Positions 45,327-53,991 are shown, counted from the first letter of the stretch. The stretch is 64,000 nucleotides of DNA from an uncultured Lachnospiraceae bacterium (GCA_949740725.1 CATJIO010000084.1:1-64000); one strand, 5' to 3'. Notes: generated by a model not told the origin, from the sequence alone. Numbers and translations: made by a program.

Positions 45327-46459
45327 GCAGAGAGAAGGAATCTCCCAGGCAGGCAGTGCTTTTAGGCAACCCGGGAACAAAGAGGACGGTCTATCTGGAG
45401 TGGGCGGCGAAGGAATTGGGACTGCAGCTCCACCTTCTGAGCTGGGACCAGCTGAGGGGAGAAGAGGGAGATGGGGGCTTTCCTCCGGAATGGGAAAGAA
45501 AAGAGATTTTGATGAAAATCGACCCACCTCTGTGGGACAGCTGCGATTTGGGAGAGCAGAATCACCTGGCAAAAACCTACCGGCGGCAGCTTAAAGCCCT
45601 GTCGCTAAAAGGGCAGATGCTCTCCCTCCAGAGTACCTTGGAAAAGCCGATATTTGCCATGGAATGCCGAAAGCTGGCCTTTCTCAATCAGCCGGAAGAG
45701 ATTGGAGCCCTGTTAGATAAGGATGGCTGCAAGAGAAGGCTGATGGAGTCAGGGCTTTTGGTGACGGAATTTTTCCTGCCTGGGGCTTGGAGAGATGGAA
45801 AAATCCAGGATGCCGAGGCCCTTTTAACCGCTATGGAGGAGCGGCATGTTTATCAGGTGTTTATTAAGCCAGTTTATGGTTCTGGCGCTGCCGGGGTGGG
45901 AGCTTTCCGCTTCCAACCTCGGACCGGGAGAATGGCGCTGTATACCTGCGCCCAGGAGTCTCCCTCTGGGGCTGGCCTTGTGAACACGAAACAGCTGCGG
46001 TGCTTCCGGGAGCCAGAACGAGTATGGTCAATCTTGAACCGACTGCTGGCCACGGAATGTGTATTCGAGCGATGGTATGCCAAGGCAGAGCATCAGGGCT
46101 GGACTTATGATCTGCGGGCAGTGGTTCAGGAGGGAAGGCTGGATTTTCTCTTGGCCAGGTTGTCAGAAGGCCCGGTGACGAATTTGCAACTGAATAATTC
46201 CCCCCTGGATGTGAGGGAACTGCGCCTCTCCAGTTCTTTGCTGGAGGAAGTGGAGGAGCTGTGCCAGAAAGCGGCAGGCCTCTACCCCGGCCTGAATAGC
46301 GTGGGGATCGATGTGTTGCTGGAGAAGGAAAGCCTGAAGCCCAGAATCATCGAGATGAACGGACAGGGGGATTTGATCTACCAGGATATTTACCACCAGA
46401 ATCAGATTTACCGCCATCAGGCCAGGATGATGAAGGAATGGCTGGAAGAAAGGCCGTAA
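45323..46459 (+). CDS. STM4014-family ATP-grasp-like protein
   Basis: 378 residues. The middle and C-terminal parts resemble an ATP-grasp ligase: the nucleotide-lysine segment VFIKPVYGSGAAGVGAF (~residues 180-198), the YDLRAVVQEGRLDFLLARLS strand (~262-281), and the metal-binding GIDVLLE...RIIEMNGQGD near the end (Asp, Glu and Asn ligands). ATP-grasp enzymes form amide, thioester or ester bonds through acyl-phosphates. It lies between STM4015-like and STM4013-like genes as in Salmonella. Substrate and product unknown. Confidence 0.83.
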   Translation: MSREKESPRQAVLLGNPGTKRTVYLEWAAKELGLQLHLLSWDQLRGEEGDGGFPPEWERKEILMKIDPPLWDSCDLGEQNHLAKTYRRQLKALSLKGQMLSLQSTLEKPIFAMECRKLAFLNQPEEIGALLDKDGCKRRLMESGLLVTEFFLPGAWRDGKIQDAEALLTAMEERHVYQVFIKPVYGSGAAGVGAFRFQPRTGRMALYTCAQESPSGAGLVNTKQLRCFREPERVWSILNRLLATECVFERWYAKAEHQGWTYDLRAVVQEGRLDFLLARLSEGPVTNLQLNNSPLDVRELRLSSSLLEEVEELCQKAAGLYPGLNSVGIDVLLEKESLKPRIIEMNGQGDLIYQDIYHQNQIYRHQARMMKEWLEERP

Positions 46460-46512
46460 GTTAAACCAAAAGATATTCCTGGAACCTGTCTAAAAAAGTA
46501 GGAGGAAATCGC

Positions 46513-47421
46513 ATGTCAGATTCAATCGAAAAGTCAGATCCATTAGAAAACCGGGCGGAGGGGGAGGTGCCCCTTCGCCTCTTTATCCCCTCCAGGGAAA
46601 AAGCGGCCCCATCAGTGGACATGAATCAGATCGTGGGGAAGGAGGATATCCTGTTTATCTGTCTGGACACCCTCCGGTATGACGCGGCGGTGGAGGAGGA
46701 AGAGGCTGGCCGCACGCCAGTGCTGAATCAGTATGGCCCTTGGCAAAAGTGTCAGGCTCCGGGAAATTTCACCTATCCCTCCCATCATGCCATGTTTGCC
46801 GGATTTCTGCCTTGCCGGGATGAGGCGAAGACCGTGGCGGACAGAGAGCTTTTATTCTTTCCCGCCCAGATAGGGCTTGGGAAGAAGGGGCCTGAGGGGG
46901 CTTTCTGCTTTTCCGGAAGCACGATTATGGAAGGACTGGAAAAGGTAGGCTATGACACCTGGTGCGTGGGTGGAGTGGCATTTTTTGATAAGCGCTCTGA
47001 TCTGGGACGGGTTTTCCCAGGATATTTCCAGAAGAGCTACTGGAATCCCTCCTTCGCCTGTCCAGTGAAAGACAGTACAAAAAACCAGGTGGATTTTCTC
47101 CAGAAACGTTTGGAAGGAGCGGATAAGGATCGGCCGGTCTTTCTCTATCTCAATGTGGATGCTATTCATTATCCCAATTACTTTTATTTGGACGGCGCTT
47201 CCCATGCTTCCCATGATAGCCTGGAGAGCCATAAGGCGGCGCTGCGGTATGTGGACAGGGAACTGGGACGTCTCTTTGAGGAGTGGAAGAGGCTGAGGGG
47301 CTCTGCCTTTGTGATCTGCTGCTCCGACCACGGGACCTGCTACGGAGAAGACGGATGCCAGTTCCACGGGATCAATCATCCCATTGTCAATACTGTGCCC
47401 TACAAGCATTTTTTCCTATAG
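46513..47421 (+). CDS. STM4013/SEN3800-family alkaline-phosphatase-superfamily hydrolase
   Basis: 302 residues, no signal peptide. AGGAGG precedes the ATG. The fold signature of sulfatases and phosphoglycerol transferases is visible: ILFICLDTLRYDA (first metal Asp), FTYPSHHAMFAGFLP (nucleophile region, Thr or Ser), LNVDAIHYPN, CSDHGTCYGEDG (metal Asp-His) and HGINHPIV (metal His). It should hydrolyse or transfer a phosphate or sulfate ester inside the cell. Third member of the conserved cassette; its stop is 11 bases before the radical SAM gene. Confidence 0.85.
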   Translation: MSDSIEKSDPLENRAEGEVPLRLFIPSREKAAPSVDMNQIVGKEDILFICLDTLRYDAAVEEEEAGRTPVLNQYGPWQKCQAPGNFTYPSHHAMFAGFLPCRDEAKTVADRELLFFPAQIGLGKKGPEGAFCFSGSTIMEGLEKVGYDTWCVGGVAFFDKRSDLGRVFPGYFQKSYWNPSFACPVKDSTKNQVDFLQKRLEGADKDRPVFLYLNVDAIHYPNYFYLDGASHASHDSLESHKAALRYVDRELGRLFEEWKRLRGSAFVICCSDHGTCYGEDGCQFHGINHPIVNTVPYKHFFL

Positions 47422-47432
47422 CGGGGGAAAGT

Positions 47433-48818
47433 ATGATGAATTTTAACACAAGCTATGTCCAGTATATGTACAGCTATCCTCACAAAACAGCATACCGAGC
47501 CCTTTTTGGAGTCCATCTGCAGGATTACGCCCGCTACCTGAAGGGAAGGGGACACAGCCTGTATCTCCATATCCCATTCTGTGAGACAAAGTGTGGGTAC
47601 TGCAATCTTTTTTCCGTTACTGGCCAGGGAGAAGGGGAGATAAGCCGTTATCTGGAACAGGTGAAAAGGCAGCTGTGCCAGTATCAGGAGATCCTGGCGC
47701 ATTATGGAACCGGATTTTCGGACTTTGCCGTTGGGGGCGGGACGCCACTTCTTCTCTCTGAAAAGCAGCTGGATACGATGTTTTCGATGATTAGCGGTCA
47801 GGTTTCCTTTGACCAGAAGGCAGCGTTTCTCATTGAGACTGCGCCTAATCAGACCACAGAGGGGAAGCTGAGGCGGTTGAAGGAGGCGGGCGTCACCAGG
47901 GTCAGCATGGGAATCCAGAGCTTTTCTAAGGAGGAGCTAGCCCTTCTGGGACGCCGTCACAGCCCGGAGACGGCAAGAACAGCCCTGAAACGACTGATGG
48001 CTTTTGACTTTCCGGTGGTGAATGTGGACTTTATCTACGGGATTCCCGGCCAGACGGTCGCTTCCCTGATGGCTTCTTTGCAGGAGGCCCTGACCTATGA
48101 GCCGGGGGAGATTTTTTTGTACCCTCTATATGTGAAGCATGGGGCCAGGATGGAGAAAATGTTGGAAAAGGGGATGGCGCTGGATGGCCGGCAGACCCTC
48201 TGCCAATACCGGGAAGCCTCCGCTTACCTTCGGGCGGAGGGCTACCGCCAGGATTCCATGCGGCGGTTTGTCCGTGTGGGGAAAAGCGCTTCCGGAGAGG
48301 CGCTTCCAGAGCGGGACCTCCAGGACTGCGGCTTCCACACTTCTCTGTCCCTTGGCTGCGGGGGAAGGAGCTATCTGGGGGAGCTACACTTTTGTACCCC
48401 CTATGCCATTACCCCTCAAAGCTGTCTGGATCAACTGCGGATCTTTGAGGCCACAGGGGACTTTTCTGTGATCCGCCATGGCATTCTCCTTTCGGAGGAG
48501 GAACTTTGCCGCCGCTATGTGATCCGTCACCTGCTGATTCGGCCGGGGATCCCTCTTGGAGCTTACGGCGAACGTTTCCGCTCGAAGCCACAGGAGGACT
48601 TCCCAATTATCCAGGAATGGATATCCAGAGGATATGTGGTCCACTCCATAGGGAAGGGGGAAGGAGGCGAAGATTATTTATACCTCAGCGATGAGGGAAT
48701 GGCGCTATCCGATTACCTGGGGCCACAGCTGATCTCACCTTGGATTCGAGAGCGGATGGAAGAGTGGGAAAGGCTCCATGAAAAGGATACCCGCAAACAG
48801 CAGAACAAGAATAGATAA
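47433..48818 (+). CDS. STM4012-family HemW-like radical SAM protein
   Basis: About 461 residues. Start ATG 47433 (or 47436) follows CGGGGGAAAG; the frame is open earlier but overlaps the previous gene. The cluster motif CETKCGYC lies at Cys50, Cys54 and Cys57 after SLYLHIPF, exactly the HemN/HemW pattern. NVDFIYGIPGQT and the C-terminal HemW-like winged domain are present. HemW-type relatives include heme chaperones and class C methyltransferases using two SAM molecules. Being inside the STM401x cassette, a dedicated modification role is more likely than heme metabolism; inference. Confidence 0.85.
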   Translation: MMNFNTSYVQYMYSYPHKTAYRALFGVHLQDYARYLKGRGHSLYLHIPFCETKCGYCNLFSVTGQGEGEISRYLEQVKRQLCQYQEILAHYGTGFSDFAVGGGTPLLLSEKQLDTMFSMISGQVSFDQKAAFLIETAPNQTTEGKLRRLKEAGVTRVSMGIQSFSKEELALLGRRHSPETARTALKRLMAFDFPVVNVDFIYGIPGQTVASLMASLQEALTYEPGEIFLYPLYVKHGARMEKMLEKGMALDGRQTLCQYREASAYLRAEGYRQDSMRRFVRVGKSASGEALPERDLQDCGFHTSLSLGCGGRSYLGELHFCTPYAITPQSCLDQLRIFEATGDFSVIRHGILLSEEELCRRYVIRHLLIRPGIPLGAYGERFRSKPQEDFPIIQEWISRGYVVHSIGKGEGGEDYLYLSDEGMALSDYLGPQLISPWIRERMEEWERLHEKDTRKQQNKNR

Positions 48819-48843
48819 TCGGAATGAATGGGGGAAAGGATCT

Positions 48844-50436
48844 ATGGAGCCAAATACCCTTCTTTATCGGGGCACATTAAAGAGCTGCAATTATCACTGT
48901 TCCTACTGTCCCTTTTCTAAGCGCCCACAGTCAGAGAGGGAGCTGAAAAGGGATAAAGAACAGTGGGAGGATTTTTATCCAAGACTCATCAGGACTGCTT
49001 CCTCCAGGAATATCCGGGCGATAATGCTGACGCCTTATGGAGAGGCGTTAATCCACCCTTGGTACTGGGAAGGCCTGGCCGCCTTAAGCCAGTCCCCGGA
49101 TCTAGACTGTGTGGGAGCACAGTCTAATTTTAGCTTTTCCCTAGAGACATTGGTGAGGCGGTTCTGTCAGGCGGGGGGCCGTCTTTCCAAGCTGCGGATC
49201 TGGGCTACCTTTCACCCAGAGATGATATCAGCGGAGGCCTTTGCCGCAAAATGTCAGGACAGCGGAGAGGTTGGGCTTGTTCTCTGTGCAGGGGTAGTGG
49301 GAGTGCCGGAAAATCTGGATGTGATCCGGAGGCTGCGGGCTCTTTTGCCACAGGAGATCTATCTGTGGGTGAATGGGATGGACGGGAGGAAACGTCCTTA
49401 TACAGAGGAGGAGATCGCCGCCTTCTCTGAGATTGATCCCTATTTTTACCGGGAGCTGCATGGGGTGCCGGCAGATCCTTCCCTGTGCCGCGGCCGTCTA
49501 TTCGCCGAGGGGGACGGGAAGATCCACCCCTGCAATATTAACCATATTTCTACGGAAAACTGGCATGACTGGCCGAAAGATGAGGGGCCTGTGCCAAAAT
49601 GTAGCCGGAAAGTCTGCTCCTGCTATCTAGCCTATGGCGGACGAAGTGACTGGATGAATCAGATCCTCTTTGGCCCATATCCCCTCTTTCGTATTCCACG
49701 CCGGCCAAAGGCTGTGTTTCTGGATATTGAGGGTACGCTTATTTCTGGGGAAAATGCTGTCCTGCCTGAGATTTACCAGGGGCTGAGGGTGTTGAGGGAG
49801 AGAGAGCATGCCAGGCTTTTCTTTGCCACAACCCTGCCTTATCCAGAGGCTATGGAGCGCTGCAAGGGGATACGCCATTTATTCTGCGGCGGTGTTTTTG
49901 CCGGAGGCGCCCATATCCGGGTCGATCCTTTCCCCAATGGGCAGGAGATACAAGGCTGCGGTTTCCAACAGTTTTATCCGATTCCCGAGGAAATCCTCCC
50001 GGTTTTGGAAGAGCAGAAAGGGGGCGTCCGGTTCCATATCCTGACTTACCGGAAGAGCGGAGAAGGGAGGGAGCTATATAAGATCAGCCTCCTGCGCCCC
50101 AGACAAAGGCCTTGGAAAGAGGTGGAGGCAGAGGCCCTGTTCCAGTCCCTTCTCTGTGCCGTATTTTGGCCAGACACAAATGTTTTCCAGCCAGCAGAAC
50201 ACCGGCAGCCAGCGTCTTCCCCGCCTGCAGTTTGCCTGGAAAAGAGGACGCAGTCCGCGCCCATCCGGTATTTCCTGGAGGATCACTGTATGGAGATCGT
50301 GGCGCGGGAAGCGAACAAGGCGAACGGCGTCCAGGAGATCTGCCGGCAGCTCTCTATCCCTCTGGAGCATGGGGCAGCAGCCGGCAATGGGGCGGAGGAC
50401 GTAAGGATGATAGCGCTCATTAATGAAATAAGATGA
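48844..50436 (+). CDS. STM4011-family radical SAM protein fused to HAD-like domain
   Basis: About 530 residues; start ATG 48844 follows GGGGGAAAGGATCT. The radical SAM part (1-285) has CNYHCSYC at Cys15, Cys19 and Cys22 and ends in a second cysteine set (PCNINHI, CSRKVCSCYLAYGGR), probably an auxiliary cluster site. From ~290 a HAD-phosphatase-like domain begins with FLDIEGTLIS (Asp294, Glu296 in place of the usual second Asp), then FFATTLPYPEA, and ends with a HAD-type tail (ANKANGVQEICRQL, GNGAEDVRMI). As I recall, the Salmonella homologue lacks the extension. The Asp-to-Glu change may alter or weaken phosphatase activity. Confidence 0.83.
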   Translation: MEPNTLLYRGTLKSCNYHCSYCPFSKRPQSERELKRDKEQWEDFYPRLIRTASSRNIRAIMLTPYGEALIHPWYWEGLAALSQSPDLDCVGAQSNFSFSLETLVRRFCQAGGRLSKLRIWATFHPEMISAEAFAAKCQDSGEVGLVLCAGVVGVPENLDVIRRLRALLPQEIYLWVNGMDGRKRPYTEEEIAAFSEIDPYFYRELHGVPADPSLCRGRLFAEGDGKIHPCNINHISTENWHDWPKDEGPVPKCSRKVCSCYLAYGGRSDWMNQILFGPYPLFRIPRRPKAVFLDIEGTLISGENAVLPEIYQGLRVLREREHARLFFATTLPYPEAMERCKGIRHLFCGGVFAGGAHIRVDPFPNGQEIQGCGFQQFYPIPEEILPVLEEQKGGVRFHILTYRKSGEGRELYKISLLRPRQRPWKEVEAEALFQSLLCAVFWPDTNVFQPAEHRQPASSPPAVCLEKRTQSAPIRYFLEDHCMEIVAREANKANGVQEICRQLSIPLEHGAAAGNGAEDVRMIALINEIR

Positions 50437-50454
50437 CATATGGGGGGGATCTTA

Positions 50455-51858
50455 ATGAGAAAATTTTTATTGCAGATGATTTTGGCAATACTGTTTGAAG
50501 GAGTGTGGCTGCCTTCGACGGAAGAGGATTTCACCTGTGCCACAGCCCTTTTCCAGGAAGAGGAGCAGATGCAAAGAGCGGGCTGGCCGTCCCAGGAAGA
50601 ATCACCAGAAGGAGAATCCTGGCCCGGTTCCTGGTCACGAAGCATGTTCTCAGCTTATATTGTGGGAGGAGTGGACTGCATGGGGGACGGAAGCTATGAC
50701 CAATATGTGGAGGGGCTGGGGACGTATACGGATTCCCATGACTCGGGATATTCTGACTTTCAGGAGGATGCCTTCCCCCAGATATCTTTCGGCTTTATGG
50801 GATTGGATGTGACGGATTACCAGGCAGATCAGGGAGATGACAGTCAGTATGATTTCTATAAGGCCTTTTGCAGCGACAGGTTTTATATGGAGTATCCCTG
50901 TGACTGGTATGTAGGCGCTACGGATGCCTGTTCTCTGACCTTTGTCCCGGAATGGGAGGAGGAGGCCTCCCGCCAAATGCTCGGCGACTGGAGGGAATAT
51001 TTTGACGAGAATCTGGAGGGAAAGATTGGGGATGTCCGAACCTATATTGAAGGCGGCGGGATCAATGATTGCCTGGAAGAGACTTTAGGAAAACCATTGA
51101 CGGAAACCTACCAGCTTGTTCTTCGGAAAGAGGATTCCGACTGGCTGTTGATCTATGATTTGAAGGAGGGAGATAGGGAGGCGGCAGAGATTGTGGTATG
51201 GTGCAATCTGGGGAAATGTAGTGTGCGGAGCTGGGACGTGGATTTGCGTGTGAACCCATTGGAAGACTATGGACGGATTATGGTTTTTCAGGAGTGGGAT
51301 GTCTTTGACTTTTCCTCCAAAGAAGCCATAAAGGAGTATGTGGAATCTGGCAGTTTCCTCTATCGTCTACTTGGAACCGCGCTGGAGGAAGAGGTAGAGG
51401 AAAGGATCATCCAATTTACCACAAGTTCCTTTTCCACCCTTTACCACGATTTTGTTACCGTCCAGGTGAAAATTTGGGATGCTGACCAGACGGAACATCT
51501 TCTCCGCCAGGCCACCGTGTATATTCCAGTGCCTCAGCCAGAGCAGGATAACTGGGTTGTGGTATTCGAGTCTTTTCCCGGTTCTCGAAAAGAAGATGGC
51601 GTGGCCAATTCCCAGGTGCAAAAACAGGTGATGAGCACCTTTGTAGCCCTGCCTTTTTATCATGAGGTAACAGCGGGAGAGACCTTGTCTGCCATCGCTG
51701 AACTTTATGGTGAATCTTGCGGCCTGGCATATGACATTGCCAAGTATTGGCCAAACCATATTTCACGGCCAGACTGGATTTATCCGAAGCAGAGGATAGA
51801 GATTCCCCTGGGAGTTTTATTTCAGCGGCGTCATCATTTCTGGGAAGATAATTTGTAA
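50455..51858 (+). CDS. Exported protein with C-terminal LysM domain
   Basis: About 467 residues, unrecognised family. Start ATG 50455 follows GGGGGGG and gives a signal-like N-terminus (MRKFLLQMILAILFEGVWLP). The body is acidic and rich in Trp, Tyr, Asp and Glu, with about six cysteines. The last ~60 residues are a LysM module (YHEVTAGETLSAIAELYG through YPKQRIEIP) that should bind peptidoglycan. It starts 18 bases after the STM4011-like gene, so it belongs to the same transcription unit and is a candidate target or effector of the cassette. Confidence 0.75.
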   Translation: MRKFLLQMILAILFEGVWLPSTEEDFTCATALFQEEEQMQRAGWPSQEESPEGESWPGSWSRSMFSAYIVGGVDCMGDGSYDQYVEGLGTYTDSHDSGYSDFQEDAFPQISFGFMGLDVTDYQADQGDDSQYDFYKAFCSDRFYMEYPCDWYVGATDACSLTFVPEWEEEASRQMLGDWREYFDENLEGKIGDVRTYIEGGGINDCLEETLGKPLTETYQLVLRKEDSDWLLIYDLKEGDREAAEIVVWCNLGKCSVRSWDVDLRVNPLEDYGRIMVFQEWDVFDFSSKEAIKEYVESGSFLYRLLGTALEEEVEERIIQFTTSSFSTLYHDFVTVQVKIWDADQTEHLLRQATVYIPVPQPEQDNWVVVFESFPGSRKEDGVANSQVQKQVMSTFVALPFYHEVTAGETLSAIAELYGESCGLAYDIAKYWPNHISRPDWIYPKQRIEIPLGVLFQRRHHFWEDNL

Positions 51859-51886
51859 AGCCTGAATATTGCCAAAAACAAATTGC

Positions 51887-51915
51887 TATACAGTCCTCGA
51901 AAAGTGTGATACAAT
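51887..51915 (+). promoter_or_regulatory. Extended -10 promoter of the rubrerythrin fusion gene
   Basis: TATACA (51887-51892), 17-bp spacer, TGaTACAAT (51907-51915), 38 bases before the chosen start. Confidence 0.5.
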
Positions 51916-51953
51916 TTAGAGACAATATAAATAAAAAACAGAAAACAGGAAGA

Positions 51954-53222
51954 ATGCGAGAATATAAGACAATGGAAAACAAAAAAATCGTATCCGTATC
52001 CGAGCCGATCATCCGGCTTAAGCATGTGCACTCTATGGGGGTGATCGGCGACCCTGGATGCGAGGGGCTGGGAACCTATCATATGAACGTTTACGCAAGC
52101 GCCCTGGAGGAGAGCAGCCGAGATGACATCACGCTGATCGCAGGGGATCTGGTGCCAGCCGGAACCGGGCGTTACTATCAAATGATACAGGAACTGACGG
52201 AAGCGCTGGCAAAGAACCCGGTCTATGCCCTCCGAGGGAACCATGACACCGGCGCGTACACCGATTATTTCGGATTGAAAAATTACGCGCTGCTTACCGA
52301 GGACTTTGGGGTAGTTGTGCTGGATAATGCCACCCGCTCCTTTGAGGAGGAGGGACTCTGCCTGTTGAAGCAGATCCTTTCTATGGAAGAGGTGGAAAGA
52401 GTGATCATCGCCTTTCACATTCCAGTACCTAACCATTTTATCATGAATTGTGTGTCAGAGGAAGAGTTTGCGCGCTTAAAGGAGGCTTATGCCCCCTGGA
52501 AAAGCAAAGTGAACTATCTGCTCTGCGGCCATGTCCATTCCCGGTTTGAAGATCAGGTGGATGGCATTCCGCTGATTTGCACAGGAGGCGGTGGGGCGAT
52601 GATTGAGGATGTGTCCAAAGACATCCGGGCCTGTGATGTGGAACATCATATCGTCCGTTTTTCTATGGAAGAAGGCGGGCTAAAGTACCAGATCGTAAAT
52701 CTTTCAGAGAACGGCTACCGGAAGGAGCGGGAGGATCATGTCCTGCGCCAGAAGCTGGAGGAAACCTTCCAGGGGGAGCTGATGGCCCATTTCAAGTACC
52801 TGATGTTTGCTGATCGGGCAGAGCGCAGAGGCCTGAGCCGGATCGCAGCTCTGTTCCGCGGCCTTGCCGCATCGGAATACTATCACGCCCGAAGCTTTTA
52901 TTCGATCCTTGACCAACCAGGGCCGTTCATGGAGTCGGTTCAAACCTACGTTCCTGGAGAAGCGTTTGAATACACCTACCTCTACAAGATGCTGTCGGAT
53001 TACGCGAAGAATCACGGCAGCCCCCTGGCGGAGCAGGCTTATACAGGAGCGGCGAAAGCGGAAAAGGTTCACGCAGCTCTCCTGGCTCAGGCGGCGGATA
53101 TGGAAAATTTCCCGGAAGAAACCATCTATGTCTGCCCGATCTGTGGTTATGTTATGGCTGGAGACGCTCCGGAGCGATGCCCAGTCTGCGGCGGGCCGAA
53201 AAAACAGTATGAGCCTTACTAA
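51954..53222 (+). CDS. Metallophosphoesterase-rubrerythrin-rubredoxin fusion
   Basis: About 422 residues in three parts. Residues ~15-240: calcineurin-like phosphoesterase, with GNHD (in ALRGNHDTG) and GHVH (in LLCGHVHSRF) intact. The first site, normally DxH, reads as D-P-G in GDPGCEG, and GDxxD reads GDLVP, so the metal site is incomplete. Residues ~265-380: ferritin-like rubrerythrin helices with Glu and His positions (ETFQGELMAHFKYL, ASEYYHARSF). Residues ~390-422: rubredoxin-like CPICG...CPVCG. Rubrerythrins reduce peroxide in anaerobes. Start ATG 51954 follows AGGAAGA; ATG 51972 is an alternative. Confidence 0.8.
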   Translation: MREYKTMENKKIVSVSEPIIRLKHVHSMGVIGDPGCEGLGTYHMNVYASALEESSRDDITLIAGDLVPAGTGRYYQMIQELTEALAKNPVYALRGNHDTGAYTDYFGLKNYALLTEDFGVVVLDNATRSFEEEGLCLLKQILSMEEVERVIIAFHIPVPNHFIMNCVSEEEFARLKEAYAPWKSKVNYLLCGHVHSRFEDQVDGIPLICTGGGGAMIEDVSKDIRACDVEHHIVRFSMEEGGLKYQIVNLSENGYRKEREDHVLRQKLEETFQGELMAHFKYLMFADRAERRGLSRIAALFRGLAASEYYHARSFYSILDQPGPFMESVQTYVPGEAFEYTYLYKMLSDYAKNHGSPLAEQAYTGAAKAEKVHAALLAQAADMENFPEETIYVCPICGYVMAGDAPERCPVCGGPKKQYEPY

Positions 53223-53283
53223 AGATCCGCCGATATACGTCAAATCGATTGAATACTAAGCCTTGGAAAGCCCAAAATACCGC

Positions 53284-53312
53284 TTGACATCGTCAGATTT
53301 TTTCTGTATGCT
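53284..53312 (+). promoter_or_regulatory. Strong promoter of ylxM
   Basis: Consensus TTGACA (53284-53289), 17-bp spacer, TATGCT (53307-53312), 17 bases before the ATG, giving a very short leader. Confidence 0.75.
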
Positions 53313-53329
53313 GGCAGGGGTGATATAGT

Positions 53330-53671
53330 ATGGAAAGAATCGTCCGGCAGGGACTATTATATGATTTTTACGGAGAGCTTTTGACCGCTCGCCAACGTTG
53401 CATCTATGAGGATGTTGTGTTTAATGATCTGTCCTTAAGTGAGATTGCCCAGGAGCAGGGAATCACCCGCCAGGGAGTCCATGATCTGGTGCGTCGCTGT
53501 GATCGGATTTTAGAAAGCTATGAAAATAAGCTTCATCTGGTAGAGAAGTTTGAGATGACGAAGCTCCTGGCAGGACGGATCGAAACGCTGTTAAATCAAT
53601 ACCAGAAGGAGCAGGATGCCTCCCTGTTAAGGCAGGCGGAGGAGGTAGCCAGGAAGATTGTAGAAATTTAA
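53330..53671 (+). CDS. ylxM: YlxM/p13-family helix-turn-helix protein
   Basis: 113 residues with a sigma-region-4-like helix-turn-helix (TARQRCIYEDVVFNDLSLSE then IAQEQGITRQGVHDLVRRC) and a helical C-terminus. YlxM proteins normally lie directly upstream of ffh, encoding the signal recognition particle GTPase, and are thought to modulate SRP. Here a small membrane protein follows and ffh is not in the window. Consensus promoter and AAAGGAGG spacing to the next gene suggest a two-gene unit. Confidence 0.85.
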   Translation: MERIVRQGLLYDFYGELLTARQRCIYEDVVFNDLSLSEIAQEQGITRQGVHDLVRRCDRILESYENKLHLVEKFEMTKLLAGRIETLLNQYQKEQDASLLRQAEEVARKIVEI

Positions 53672-53683
53672 AGGAGGGATTGC

Positions 53684-53884
53684 ATGCTGTTAGGTTTTGG
53701 GAATGGTATCTTGACTTTCTATCTCTGGACCTGGTTTATCTGGCCATTTGTCTTTGTCTTCGGACTGGCATTTGGAATAGCGGATCTGGTGAAGGATGAA
53801 CATTCCGGGGCAAAAGGATTGATCTGGGCAGGGATTGCCCTTCTGATCATGACTGGTGCCATGGTGGGATATATGTTGCGATAA
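53684..53884 (+). CDS. Small two-helix membrane protein
   Basis: 66 residues with two hydrophobic helices (about 12-33 and 44-64) separated by a short charged loop (DLVKDEHSGAK). AAAGGAGGGATTGC precedes the ATG. It is 12 bases after ylxM, so cotranscribed. Family not recognised; no function claimed. Confidence 0.65.
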   Translation: MLLGFGNGILTFYLWTWFIWPFVFVFGLAFGIADLVKDEHSGAKGLIWAGIALLIMTGAMVGYMLR

Positions 53885-53967
53885 GATAAAAAATATGTTT
53901 AACCAGTTGAATGGATTGCTCTGTTTCAATCGTATTCCTAATGAAACCGGAAATTAGAAATCAAGTG

Positions 53968-53991
53968 AACGCCTTTAGCGGTTAAGGCGTT
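53968..53991 (+). repeat. Hairpin before the His-rich exported protein gene
   Basis: AACGCCTT (53968-53975) pairs perfectly with AAGGCGTT (53984-53991) around an 8-base loop. There is no T-run; it could be a leader structure or a weak terminator for the preceding pair. Confidence 0.4.

Noticed and set aside
47433..48818. HemW heme chaperone or oxygen-independent coproporphyrinogen oxidase
   Set aside because: The motif pattern is HemW-like, but position in the STM401x cassette and its specific neighbours make the STM4012 family a better call; no heme genes are nearby.
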